Below, piece after piece: positions 37,043 through 49,328 of a stretch of DNA of 64,000 bases. A program made the position numbers and the translations under genes. Origin of the DNA: Antedon mediterranea. Taxonomy: Eukaryota; Echinodermata; Crinoidea; Comatulida; Antedonidae. Location: positions 13,382,932-13,446,931 of the forward strand of contig NC_092679.1 of assembly GCF_964355755.1 (NCBI RefSeq), in the 5' to 3' direction. The notes under the pieces are model-generated. The model was given only the letters and a program-made list of their open reading frames with translations, was not told the origin of the DNA and made no database searches. The first letter of the stretch is position 1; every line of letters starts with the position of its first letter.

Positions 37043-40000
37043 ATGAATTCAATTCAAGACCAAGACTATGTTTGTTTAGATGATTTCCAAAAAGCTGCAA
37101 ATGAACAGTTACAAAGTTCATCATTCAACTATTTTGCAGACGGCTGTAACGAACAGTTTACATTGAAGGAAAACCGAGAGGCGTTTAAAAGGTATGTAAG
37201 GTTAGATACACTGTACTTACTAGCAATGGGTAAGAATTAGCTAAGATGGTTGTCAGACAAATCTTCTTATTAGTATCGAATCTTAACTTACATACTTTAC
37301 CTGTTAATAATGCAACCATTATTACATTTCATTTTAAAATACTAATTACTGCTTTACGTATGGGCTAGAAATATGAGGATGCCCGATGCCACACAATTCT
37401 GAAATAGGAAATAATGCCATTCGATTATGGTTACAAAAGTAATCTATGATTTTCAGATTAAAAAGTTATACAGGAGAAATGAAAATTGGTAGGCTTTGCA
37501 AGTAAAGAATTTACTGTTTGTATTGCACAGCACGTATAGGAGATGGTAAATGCTATTACAGAAATAACATTACTAAAGGGTATTGAAAAGGCAAACATTA
37601 AACTAAAGCATTGTCTACACTATCAAACTTTATTTGTCAAAAAAATGTGATGTGCCCATGGACATGATGATATCACATCACTACCATATTTAAGCATAGC
37701 TCTACCATGGGCACATCAAACTTTTTTGACACAGAAAGTTTGATAGTGTAGACAAGGCTTAACTTAAGTCTAAAATATACAAATCAAATCAAGTTTTAAA
37801 ATTAGAAGATTTTCATATAAATATACAGTTTAAACAAAGGTTAAGGTTAAGAATTATAGATCTTGAAAACGGAAAAGAAAGATGAATTAAAAGTTAAGAA
37901 CGAATTAATTAAGTTTGAAAATACAACTTCATTTTTCTTATACCAACCACATTGTAATTTTATTTATTATTAATTCATTTTAATTATTCATCAAATAAAA
38001 AAGTTTATATGGACCCGCAGAATAAATAATAGCTTTGAACTAATGAACTGTTACAATTACAATTGATAGAGGTAAAAAATAAAGGGTAAATTATACGAAC
38101 CGCTTTAGTTTGAATGGGCAAAAAAAGAGTGATCTTAGTTGTTTATGCTAGACCAATCATGGATTAAAGAATAGAAGGATATGCATCGACGTGAGATCAA
38201 GGGTTCCTTGACTCTCGCCGACAGACCGCGGACCGCCCACAATGTTACAGTTTAATTAACCGCATGGTAACAACGAAACGGTCGCGTGCCTAATATATTG
38301 TTTACTGCACATGTGCAACGACATTTAACCTTGTTGGCTACTACGCTTCTTTCGCGCGTTCTTTGGTGGCATGATGTTTGTAGATGGTCAACTATTGACT
38401 ATGTTGGTTTCTGCCGCGATTGATCTACGCTAATGATTTTTTTATGATGATTAAAGTAGCATTTTATGACCTGTAGTAGCCCTACATCTGAGACAATAAC
38501 TATTAGTTGTCTCATTTGTTGTAAAATTACAAAATCAGCAAGAATGCTAGCCTAGCTAGGCCCAGGCCTTGTACTAACTAGGCTAAACTGGGCTAGTAAA
38601 CCCTATGATTTGCCGACATTGATACTGCCTAGGTAGGCCTAGGCTAATCTTAAATACTCACCGTTGTCTTACTTCTTGTGTGAATAATAATAATAGGTAG
38701 GCCTACTTCGTTTGTTCGTGATCAAGTTTGCCCTGCGTGTACTTTTCAAAACGACCGCTAGGTAACGAATCGCAACTATACATAGCCAGCCAATCCCGGA
38801 TCAGGGATCGCTGTTTTCATTCAATTAGGCCCGGTGATTGGATGTGATGTGGATGACATAACCACTAGCCAATCACCAGGCACTACAGTTTAAATATAAT
38901 CACATCGATAATTAAGGAGATTTATGAAGAAACCACTGCTTAGCCATATATTAAAAAACACGATTGTTGTATGTCTGAACACCGGCCACGCTAACAACAT
39001 ACATGGTCAAATGCATAATTTAATATTCTATAGATTAACGCAATTTTTAATGACAGAAGATGGCAGGCAAATAATGATAATTCAAATATAAAAATGGCAT
39101 ATTTTATTAATATTACCAACTACCTAAAATTACCAGTCGTAAGAAAGTGAACTTTTCGTAGTCCGATTGTGATGAAACTAAAACAGAATTATTCAGCAAT
39201 ATATGTTTGTTATCAATTAATCATCGACGCAGACATGTCAATAGAACATTCAGACTGCGCATACGATTTCTACATGGTTACGTTTTGGTCTCAAAAAATG
39301 TAACAGTTGATTCGCAGCGTTTTACAGAGGGCCGCGGTTAGAGACACGGAGTTCAATGAACGTGTTTGTTTGATTGGCAGCAGTGCTTTAGTATAGGCAA
39401 GCGCGTTGTAAAATCGTTTGATGTCACCGTCGATGCATATCCTTCTATTCTTTAATCCATGGACCAATATAGTACATGGTGGCAAAACATAAACTCTGTC
39501 TACAATATCACACTTTAAAAGTGTGATAGTGTAGACAGAGCAAGTTTATGTGACAAGAAAAATGTGATGTGATCATAATAATGGACATGATGATGTCATA
39601 TTACTACCATATTTGGGTAGGTATATTACTTACTTATATTATACTTGTTTTCACGCTGCTGCTCTAGCCCGCTACGTCTCATTAGGACTACTCAATCAGA
39701 AGCAGCAGTTATAGTTCTAAGGACAGACCGTTTTGTAAAAATGGAAACTCCACTATGATTTATTGATTCCAGCTGCTACAGTAGACCCAAAAAACGGCTG
39801 TAGGACATGTCATGCTAAAATTACAAATCCCTAAGCATTTCTGGTATATTCACTGTCAGATATTCATTGAATTATTATCGAAACAGTCCATTTAAAGTTT
39901 GTGTTTGTAATAGGATACTTCACAATTGAAATATCTAGGGTGATGAAGTGACCCCCAGATTTGACCTTAGCAATAAAATTAACTAAAGTGACAGAAATTG

Positions 40001-43000
40001 AGTATTCACTTCTGTAACAAAAAAGTAATATTTATTCACATATAAAAAATGAAAAGAAACCCAAAAACCATTGTCTGACAGACAATTTAAGTATTTGTTG
40101 CTTTAAATTACATTTTTTTCAGGTAAAATAACTATCTATTATGTGACAATAAAATGACACATTCAAAAACATTTGAAATAAAAAATATTTTTCAATAAAG
40201 CAAGCAGCGTTTTTTGTAAGAAATATTTCTTGTTCAAACTTGTTTGATAGTGTAGACAGGACTTTATTTGTGAATGAGTGTGAATACGTAAGCCTACAGA
40301 TATTTTGTTTACAGATACCGCATGCGACCGAAGCTTCTTCGAGATGTATCCAATATAGATTTAAGCACAACGATACTGGGTGAGCGTATCTCTTGGCCAG
40401 TTTGTTTATCACCAACAGCTATTCAGAGACTGGCTGATTGTGATGAAGGCGAAGTTGCAACTGCTAGAGGTAAATTTAAAAAGTTTACAAGAATAAAGAA
40501 GAACTAGGCTAGTCAATCTAGCATTTTGAGTGAAACAAATTGCAAACAGAGATTTTTTTTTAAATGGTTACATATGATAAGGTGATTATTTTTTGAGCAT
40601 CACACCTCTGACACTCATCCCGAAGGTATGCAAATTAGCTTAAATATGCAAATTAGGGTGAAATTACAGGGTTACCATATCTTAAAAACTACTAATCGTA
40701 GAGAGTTCATTTTTGCACAGTCTGGTTCAGAATATATATATTTATATTTGCTCTAATGAGACATTTTACATAAAAATGTCCGGAAGTACCAAATTTTGAC
40801 CCTTGACCCCATTTCTCAATATTTACATAAATATGTGATTAAAATGTCTGTAGAGACTTTATTTTGGACTCAATGACTTGGATATTGTTTTTCAATACCC
40901 ACCATAGAACTGTATTATAATTCCTAAAATCACAATTTCGTCATGCACCTCGAAAGTATGCAAATTAGTAGTACAAGTAATATTAAATATGCAAATTAGG
41001 GAGTGAAATTACAGCGTTGCCATATCTCGAAAACCGCTAATGCTAGAGTGTTGATTTTTTCACTAAAATATTTAAAATGTATATATTTATATTTGCTGTA
41101 ATGAGACATTTTACAAAAAAATGCCCGGAACTATGACATTTGACCCTCGACCCCATTTCTCAATATTGCATATATAATGAAAACTAAAATGTCTGTAGAG
41201 ACTTTGTTTTGCCCTCAAATGACTCGGATACAGGTTTCTAATAGCCAACATAGGAATGTTTAGTAAATCTCAAAATCACACCTGTATCACTCGCCTTCAA
41301 AGTATGCAAATTATTAGTACAAGTTACATGAAATATGCAAATTAGGGGGTGAAATTACAGTCTTCCCATATCTCAAAAACCATTAATGCTAGAGAGTTGA
41401 TTTGAATTCAGAGTTGATTCAGAATGTACATATTATTTATATTCGCTGTAATGAAACATTTTACGCAAAAATTGTCATGATTGAATTATGACATTTGACC
41501 CTTGACCCTATTTCTCAATATTTTCATATAATTCAACTAAAATATCTGTACAGACTGTTTTGGCCTCAAATGACTCAGATACAGGTTTTCTATAGCCAGC
41601 ATAGAACTGTTAGTAATTCTCAAAATCACACCTTTGTTACTTCCCTAGAAAATATGCAAATTAGTAGTACAAGAGGTGAAAGTTGCCATATCTCTATCGG
41701 TCATTAGCGTTTTTCGAGATACATAAGGCTGTAATTTGCATATTTCATATAACTTGTACTAATAATTGGCATACTTTCGAGTTGCTTGACTTTTTGGAAT
41801 TACTAAACGATCCTATACTGGCTATATAAAACCTGTATCCAAGTCATTTGAGGCCAAAACAAAGTCTGTACATACATTTTAGTTACATTATATGCAAATA
41901 TTGAGAAATAGGTTCGAGGGTCAAATGTCATACTTTCGATAATTTTTTTTTCAATAATGACCCAGATACAGGTTTTCTATAGCCAGCATAGAACTGTTTA
42001 GTAATTCTCAAAATCACACCTCTGTTACTTCGCTTGAAAGTATGCAAATCAGTAGTACTAGAAAGTTGCCATATCTCTCTCTCTCTCTCGGTCATTAGCG
42101 TTTTCGAGATACATAAGGCAATTCACTGTAATTTGCATATTTCATATAGCTTGTACTACTAATTTGCATCCTTTCGAGGTGCTTGACTTATACTGGCTAT
42201 ATAAAACCTGTATCCGAGTCATTTGAGGCTAAAACAATGTCTGTACATACATTTTAGTTGCATTATGCAAATATTGAGAAATAATAATAATAATATCCTG
42301 GATTATAGCGCCTAATGTTGTGAAACCTCTAAGCGCTGTACATAAACTAATACGAAAAAGGGGAATTCCAACCATGCCAAAATGAAGGCGTGATTTTGGG
42401 AATTACAAAGCGGTCCTATGCTGACTATAGGAAACATGTATCCGAGTTATTTGAGTCCAAAACAAAGTCTCTACAGACATTTTAGTCGCATTATGTATGC
42501 AAACATTGATAAATGGGGTCGAGGGTCAATTGTTGTATTTCCGGTCATTTTTTCGTAAAATGTTTCATTAGAGTAAATATAAATATGTACATTCTGAACA
42601 AGTTATTGAAAAAATCAACTCTCTACCTTAGTGGTTTTCGATATATAGGAACCTTTAATTTCACCCTCTAATTTGCATATTTCATGTAACTTGTACTAAT
42701 AATTTGCATACTTTGGAGGTGAGTGATACAGGTGTGATTTTGAGATCTACTAAACAGTCCTATGTTGGCTATTAGAAACCTGTATCGGAGTCATTTGAGG
42801 GCAAAACAAAGTCTCTACAGACATTTTAGTTTCATTTATATATGCAATATTGAGAAATGGGGTCGAGGGTCAAATGTCATACTTCCGGTCAATTTTTTGT
42901 AAAATGTTTCATTGGAGCAAATAAAAATATGTACATTTTGAATACGGCTGTGAAAAAATCAGCTCTCTAGCATTAGTGGTTTTCGAGATATAGGACAACT

Positions 43001-44708
43001 GTAATTTTTTCCCCTTATTTGCATATTTTATTTAAATTGTACTACTAATTTGCATACTTTCGAGGTGTGTGACAAAGGTGTGATTTTGGGAATTACAAAG
43101 TGATCCTATGCTGGTTATTAGGAACCTATGTCTGGGTCATTTGAGGGCAAAATAAAGTCTCTACAGACATTTTAGTCACATTGTATAATATGCAAACATT
43201 GGGAAATGGGGTCGAAGGTCAAATGTTGTACTTCCGGTCATTTTTTCGTAAAATGTTTCATTAGAGTAAATATAAATATATACATTTTGAATAGATCAGT
43301 GAAAATATCAACTCTCTCGGACTAGTAGTTTTTGAGATATGGTAACCCTGTAATTTACCCCTAATTTGCATATTTTAAGCTAATTTGCATATCATCGGGA
43401 TGAGTGACAGAGGTGTGATGCTCAAATTTTGATCTCCTCATCATATATGACCATTTAAAAAAGAAAAATCTCTGTTTGCAATTTGTTTCACTTTGGGCTG
43501 TTTTTTTTTGCTAGATTGACTAGCCTAAACGGATAGCTGATTAATTTAGAAAGTCGTGACCTATATTTTCATTATAAAATTATGTAAATTAAACACATAA
43601 ACGTTTGCAGTGCAGCTTATAAATCGGTAACATAGGTATAATACTCAAAATTAACTTTCAGTTTAATTTGCCTTTAGATTTATTATATACATCAAATGTC
43701 AAGAGCAGTTTATCTGATTTGTCATTAACTTTTATTTTGTGACCCTAAAAGTATAAAAACTCTATTACTGTTCAAAATGCTGGTATGTTGTTTTTAAATA
43801 CGTTTTACGTGTGGTAACCATGCTTTTTGTATACTTCACGATTCTTTATTTCTTGAAAGGGCAAACTTTACATAATATTATCTTATAGCTGCGACTTCTG
43901 TCGGATCTGTGATGACACTAAGTTGTCTATCAACACGTACAATAGAAGACGTAGCAGCTGCCACACCTCATGGTGTTCGATGGATGCAGGTGCAATTTCT
44001 TAATCCTCGAAAACAACTGGAGAATCTCATTGAACGGGCTGAACAGTCTGGATACACGGCGTTAGTTGTAACTGTTGATCAACCAATCCGTGGAAAGAAA
44101 TACAATTTCACGAAAGACTATAATGCGTCCTTGTTAACATTCACTGGTCATGCAAAGTTAGTAGGCCTACTTTATTTTTTCATAAGTAATGTCATTATCA
44201 TTTGTCAATCTTGCGGGATGTAAATGTCTGCCATTCGGATAATATTTAATAGCAGTGCAAACTATTAGTTTCGGCTACTTTTTTCACTTTTCTTCTGTAT
44301 TACTAAAGCTATTACCAACAATTCAACAAACTTATGAAAAAAAGAGTATTACATAAAGTTAAAATGATTACGAATGACCATACACACCCACTAAATAAGT
44401 ACTACGTTTTAAACAGATCGGGTATCAGGCTACGTCCACTAAGAGGAGATCATGATCGTCTTCGAAAGTCATTTGTTCTAAAGTTTTACCATTCATATAA
44501 CCTATATGTAACGCTGCATTTTTAGAATTATATATATATATGCATTGCACTGATGAAGGGCTAGTGTTGCTCGAAAGCTCTGCTAACCTTTCTGGCTGTT
44601 TTACTTTATCGTTTTGATTTAGCTTTTCGCTTTTTATTTTGTATCTCAATTGAGATCCAGCCACTTATACACACAGCATTGTCATTTTTTTCAGTTATTT
44701 GCCTTTGG

Positions 44709-44786
<78 letters not shown>

Positions 44787-47700
44787 ACAACAGGCATAGA
44801 AATAAATTCCAACCCGCCCGGTGATACACTGAAAATTATTTAATTAATTTTGAAACGATAAAGATGAGGAAATCTGTGAGAATGAGAAAAAGTCGCCCCA
44901 ATCAAGACTCGAACTCGGACCGTCTGCTTGATATGCAGTTGCCCTAACCATTAGACCACTGGGGCTTTCATGGTATTGTTCTTTAACTCGATTGGATAAC
45001 GACCCTTTAACATTCTCGGCGTGGTATAGTTGGAACACAACTAGTCCTCAGTTGTACGCACGCGCACCAGAGATCCAATTGATACGCCCTCATCTTTCAG
45101 TATTTTTATTCACGAGGCGGGATCTCCGAAGAGATACTTATATATATATAAACACATTAGGCAAAGAACATTAATTCTAAACCGCCCGGTGATATAGTGA
45201 AATTTAATTAATTAATTTGAAACGATAAAGATAAGGAAATCTGTGAGAATGAGAAAATCGCGCGCGCTTAACATTTTCAGAATTGTCAAAATTTATTTTA
45301 TATGAAATTAGAGTACGTTTCAGGCAATTTTAAGCGTTTACAAAAATTGCCATGAGTGCACAGATTTTTGCAGTTAAACGTTAATACGCACTCTTTTTGC
45401 CCGATTTCAGTTTTACAACCTTTTTTAAATAATATCATCATATTTGATTCACTTTTCAACTCAAAATTACGTTATACGAGTGACAGGCTACGCACGTGTA
45501 AGTTAACAAAATGGTAAAAATATGCTAAATTTAAAAATTAATATAGATCGTCAGAATGCTCGGGAACACCTATTTTGCATTTCAATTTCTTAAAGTGTAT
45601 CATGTGTATGATTTATTATGAAATTAAGAGAACAAAAGTTGATTAAGTCATCATTAATTGCATATTAAAGTTTCTTAAATAATTTCGACAATCAAACAAA
45701 TTATGGGCCGAAATAACAAATTTAACATTAACTTTCTTCCTTGTTCATATATTAAATTTAAAAGTATATAATTTGACAGTGCATCATTGTTTTTATATTT
45801 TTAAAGATGGTGTTTCTGATCTATACTGTATTTTTATCGCATTCGTTCTTAAATCTTGTTCTTGAGCAGCTAGTATGAAACCTTCTGTATCTTTCTTCAA
45901 AAAAACATTCCTAGGCCATCTCAAATAATCTCCATGTAGGGCTTTCTAGTTTGTATTTGAAAATGTTGGAATAAAGAGAATAATAACAATTGTAGGGCAC
46001 ATCATCATTTTAGCATGACTGTAGGTTAGATTGGAGTGTTTTTGTCAGTTTAATCGTGTTATTTGTTTGTATATTTTCAGGCCAGTTAATGTAGACTTGT
46101 CTGTCGGGGAGGTCGATTTTGACAACTCAGCAACCTGGCATGATATTAAATGGTTGAAATCTTTCACAAAATTACCATTGGTTCTTAAAGGCATAACAAC
46201 GAGTAAGAAGACTTTTGTTTTGTTCATTTTTTATCATTTTTGCTTGAGTAAAATCATAAACAGTGTGTATTGCTAATTGCGTTACCGGTCTTATATGCAG
46301 TTTTTTCTTATGATATCGGATAAAAAATCCTTATTATTAATAATCTTTTTCAACAAGGCGGCAATGAAAATGTAATACGTCTTATTGTTTACATGGCATT
46401 GGGCAAAGGCTCTTCTAAGGTTCTTGACATAGGAGGTAATATGGAACAATTACCATCTTCAGGTCAATGAAAGATATTCTTCTACTCGTATTTATTCAAA
46501 GGATCTTTGACTAAACGTCACGATCTAAAGGACGATCAATCTTTGTCTAATGCTTGTTTCCCACTAGAGACCCAAGCAATGAATTATTCGATTTTATTTA
46601 TTGACCAACTAAATGCGTTACGTTCTAGTTGGAACAAAACTACAGAACAAAGAGCACAGGGACACACTTTCTATATTATTACAATAGAAACACATACGCA
46701 CACGTATCCGTAAACATGTGAAATGCATTCAAAATCAGAATTCACGTACGGTAAAGGTATACGGTACGGCATTGATGTCAAGCTACACAGAATGTGTGAC
46801 GTAGATCGCGAGTTTTACCCATACGTATACGGATATGGAGGTTGCCCAAACTACATATTATATTAGTCATAATCTTAGTCTCTATGTGGTTTGCTATGAC
46901 CAATTATTTTTTAAGGTGACCAAGCCAAAAATGCAGTTGAATGTGGAGCTGATGCCATATTGGTCTCTAATCACGGCGGACGACAACTAGATTATCTTCC
47001 TGCAACTGTACGTAAAAATAAATAAAAACACACTCACGCGTCAATAACGCGTCATAAACATTTATTATTATTTATATTTACTTACAGTGCACTTCATAGT
47101 ATCTTATACATAAAAAAGTGCTTAATCTTTACGTTTCACTTTACTAGATTGATGCTTTACCAGAGGTTGTTGCTGCTGTTAAAGGTTCTGGTGTTGAGGT
47201 TTACATGGATGGTGGTGTAAGACATGGAACTGATGTTTTCAAGGCATTGGCCCGTGGAGCGAGAGCTGTTTTCATTGGTAGACCAATCATATGGGGCTTG
47301 TCATGTAAGGTATGTTTAACACAACCGAACAACAATTGTGAAGGTGACGTTTGAGCGTCGACTAACTTGCGATGATGATGATGATGCTAATTGAGTATTG
47401 ACTGTGACATTTTGGTGTTTACCATGATGATTGAAAATTGACTGTGACGTTGCGGATTGACCAAACGTTGGAGTTGAACCAGGGAAGAATGAAATTACAT
47501 TCTTCTCTGGTTGAACGTAATTGACATTGTATTAACATGTCATGGTTTACTACCTACTACTATCCTTTTAAGCAGTTATATTTAAGAGAACGGAAGCATT
47601 AGGAAACAGTTAGCATGCGAAAGCTTATACAACATATAGTTTACTAAGGCTGAACAAACTCGACTCGGACTGGGCATTCACATACCCCAAAGCACGTCTG

Positions 47701-48745
47701 GGAAGAGAGTCGAAATGGGAATTTTGTAAACTCGAACTGGGCATGCAAACATATAGTATGTACGATGTATGCAGACAGTAATCTGTAGACCTATGTTAAA
47801 TAGATTGTCAATACAAAGCATTATTTAATGAAGATCAATAATTAAAACTGTCAAACAAAAATTCGAGCATCATTTTTTTGTAAGAAATATTTTTTTTTAT
47901 ATCCCATACACTACTTTTATTCAATTTTCTTAAAATGTAACAGCTGTTTGTTTCTTGTTTCAAGGGCTACGAAGGTGCCAAACAAGTGCTTGACATTTTA
48001 AAGGATGAGGTGGAGAAAACGATGGCTTTAATGGGTAATTAATTAATAATTTTGAAAACAGCTTCAAACAATGTTAACAGAAGAAATATGGTCGATCATA
48101 ATAACAAAAAAAGTTTTGGGAAATTAGTTCCATGTACAGCACTAATCATCTTAATCATAGTAATTACGGTTCCACTGTCTTAACCGCTCGGCCACTCACT
48201 CTCATAATCATCACCACCACAATTTTTTGTTTTTAATATTACTCTTTAAACGTACATTTTTCTTACATAAAACAACACAAATTCGAAAAGTTTTTATTCT
48301 AGAACTATAGGACAACCACTTATGCTATCTTATTTTTTTTTATTTAATCAAATGACGTCATGATCAATAGGAACAATAAAGTTGTTGCATAGTCACGTTA
48401 ATATGCTCTTTCTAACCATGACGTCATTTGATTAAACTTGTGAAAATATTACTTTCATTACTGGCAGCATTAATGGTTATCTTATAATTCTAGTATGAAA
48501 CTTGTTTCGATGTCATTATGTAAGAAATGCATATCTTGGTTATCGATGATCGTTATCATCTAAGTATAATGTGTCTTTAATTCTACTGTAGTCAATACGA
48601 AATACCAAATACCGGTATATGGCAGCATAAAAACCGCAAGGTGTGAGATATGTTTTTCTTTTCTTTTTTAGGATGTAGAAATGTTAACGAAATAGAACCG
48701 TCTATGGTGGTACATCAAGATTACTACAGGCAGCAAGCATTGTGA
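37043..48745 (+). CDS. HAO1-like: 2-hydroxyacid oxidase-like protein, tandem copy A (8 exons)
   Basis: FMN-dependent alpha-hydroxyacid oxidase family (HAO1/HAO2, plant glycolate oxidase), which oxidises 2-hydroxyacids to 2-oxoacids with H2O2 release. Exons: 37043-37191, 40315-40469, 43889-44156, 46081-46202, 46916-47007, 47148-47309, 47965-48034, 48672-48745; all junctions keep phase (363 aa; family about 365-370). Retained: Tyr30, Asp165 in TVDQP, Lys227 in LVLKG, His251 and Arg254 in [12 protein letters not shown]-phosphate loop [10 protein letters not shown] and GRPIIWGL. Changed against human HAO1: Trp110 is Leu115 (LSCLSTRT), Tyr132 is Gln137 (WMQVQF), Arg167 is Lys172. The loop between TVDQP and DIKWL is about ten residues shorter. 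The end QQAL is not a PTS1. Introns hold large repeats. The activity may differ from glycolate or lactate oxidation; the true substrate cannot be read from sequence. Confidence 0.92.
37607..37759. mobile_element. Harbinger-like MITE, copy 2 (oxidase A intron 1)
   Basis: A 153-bp sister of the element at 22280, with ends AGCATTGTCTACACTATC / AGCCTTGTCTACACTATC, flanked by TAA on both sides (37604-37606 and 37760-37762). Both flanks fit TWA. Confidence 0.75.
38147..39474. mobile_element. 1.3-kb inverted-repeat element in oxidase A intron 1
   Basis: The left end contains GGATTAAAGAATAGAAGGAT then ATGCATCGACG. The right end is its exact inverse (CGTCGATGCAT, ATCCTTCTATTC). Further inside, CCGCGG and TGTTACAG words are also inverted relative to one another (38225-38255 against 39300-39345). 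No transposase is visible, so it is probably a non-autonomous DNA transposon. Confidence 0.65.
39491..40265. mobile_element. Rearranged third Harbinger-like MITE copy, interrupted
   Basis: 39491-39620 has the family end CTCTGTCTACAATATC, immediately followed by an inverted end (GATAGTGTAGACAGAGC), making a 50-bp palindrome, and then the family interior (ATGTGATGTG, GGACATGATGATGTCAT). The opposite end (TTTGATAGTGTAGACAGG) appears only at 40226-40262, next to exon 2. About 590 bp of other sequence separates them. Confidence 0.5.
40505..43527. mobile_element. 3.0-kb foldback element in oxidase A intron 2
   Basis: The ends are inverse copies: TAGGCTAGTCAATCTAGC at 40505 and GCTAGATTGACTAGCCTA ending at 43527, extending through an AACAAATTGCAAACAGAGAT block. 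Each arm is built of ~340-bp tandem units (CATATCTCAAAAACCACTAA-type, then TTATATTTGCTCTAATGAGA, CCCTTGACCCCATTTCTC, TATGCAAATTA). About three units are in direct orientation (40600-41700) and about five inverted (41700-43440). Arm-length complementarity makes it a foldback (FB/TU-like) transposon. A SINE tail is inserted at 42280-42345. AAC flanks both ends, a possible short duplication. Confidence 0.75.
42280..42345 (-). mobile_element. SINE 3' end nested in the foldback element
   Basis: Minus-strand reading gives TTAGGCGCTATAATCCAGG followed by ATTATTATT repeats. This is the same kind of 3' end as the SINE at 63450-63766 (GGGCGCTATATAAATG then ATT repeats). Confidence 0.5.
44530..44700 (+). 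mobile_element. Penelope-like element fragment with hammerhead-like core
   Basis: CTGATGA at 44550-44556, a possible 4-bp stem (GGGC/GCTC) and CGAAA at 44572-44576 are arranged like the catalytic core of a hammerhead ribozyme. Such cores are known in Penelope-like retroelements. The preceding AT repeat and following text fit such an element's end, but stem I is not evident. It lies in oxidase A intron 3. Confidence 0.35.
44712..44783. repeat. (AT)n microsatellite
   Basis: About 35 uninterrupted AT dinucleotides in oxidase A intron 3. Confidence 0.95.
44800..45260. repeat. Direct repeats flanking a tRNA-like sequence
   Basis: A block of about 95 bases (CCGCCCGGTGATA, then GAAACGATAAAGAT and GGAAATCTGTGAGAATGAG) occurs at about 44812-44890 and again at about 45181-45258, each preceded by a TA-rich run and AAACACA. 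The tRNA-like sequence lies between them. Confidence 0.65.
44894..44965 (-). tRNA. tRNA-like sequence (anticodon loop ATATCAA), possibly a SINE head
   Basis: Minus strand, 72 nt: the acceptor stem GCCCCAG pairs with TTGGGGC, the A box is TGGTCTAATGGTTAGGG, the B box GAGTTCGAGTC, and a TTTTT terminator follows. The loop would give anticodon AUC (Asp, an unusual choice against the normal GUC), and the T stem and anticodon stem contain mismatches. A tRNA pseudogene or tRNA-derived SINE head is as likely as a working tRNA. Confidence 0.45.
48250..48585. mobile_element. Long-hairpin MITE (copy 2, oxidase A intron 7)
   Basis: Diverged copy of 33265-33656: TTCTAGAACTATAGGACAACC on the left, inverted GGTTATCTTATAATTCTAG on the right, TGACGTCATGATCA and ATGACGTCATTTGAT near the centre, and the right end ATCGATGATCGTTATCATC. 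Confidence 0.55.
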
Positions 48746-48896
48746 TTTTTTTTTTCTTATACTGTAATTGAAAATGTCAAGATTACTATTCAGAATTGGG
48801 AAGTTAATTCAGCGGAATTGGTGCCAGAGTGTTAAACAATCAATTAACACAACCTAGGTGCAATTGCTAAATGATATACAATAGAGAAAAATGTTG

Positions 48897-48902
48897 AATA
48901 AA
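48897..48902 (+). other. Candidate polyadenylation signal of oxidase gene A
   Basis: AATAAA, 152 bases after the stop codon at 48743-48745. Confidence 0.5.
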
Positions 48903-49328
48903 GACGGTCGGCATAATATGGTTCTATTTTGTTTATCTTCATAATTGGTTATAAAAAAAATATATATTATATACAGACAATAGTACCTCATTAGTATAGA
49001 ATCATAATAAAACGCTAAGTTCTTATACGTTATATGTTATTGTGTATCATTCATTTGCTAATGAAAGACCTAATATAAATCAGAAGTTTAGAGAATCACC
49101 GGATGATTACAGTTTCTCTATAAATAATGTTATTATATGACATAGCTGTAAATGAACTTATTTCATTATTCACATTTTGCATTTACAAATCATGCATTTT
49201 GGAAAAATTATAAAAAACGAAAAAAACATAAAGTGATATGGAATGTGTTTGCATTTGTATTGATACTAATGAATACAAATGCAATTTTATGAAAGCAGAC
49301 AAAAAATGTAACAGGGCCAACAGCCATA

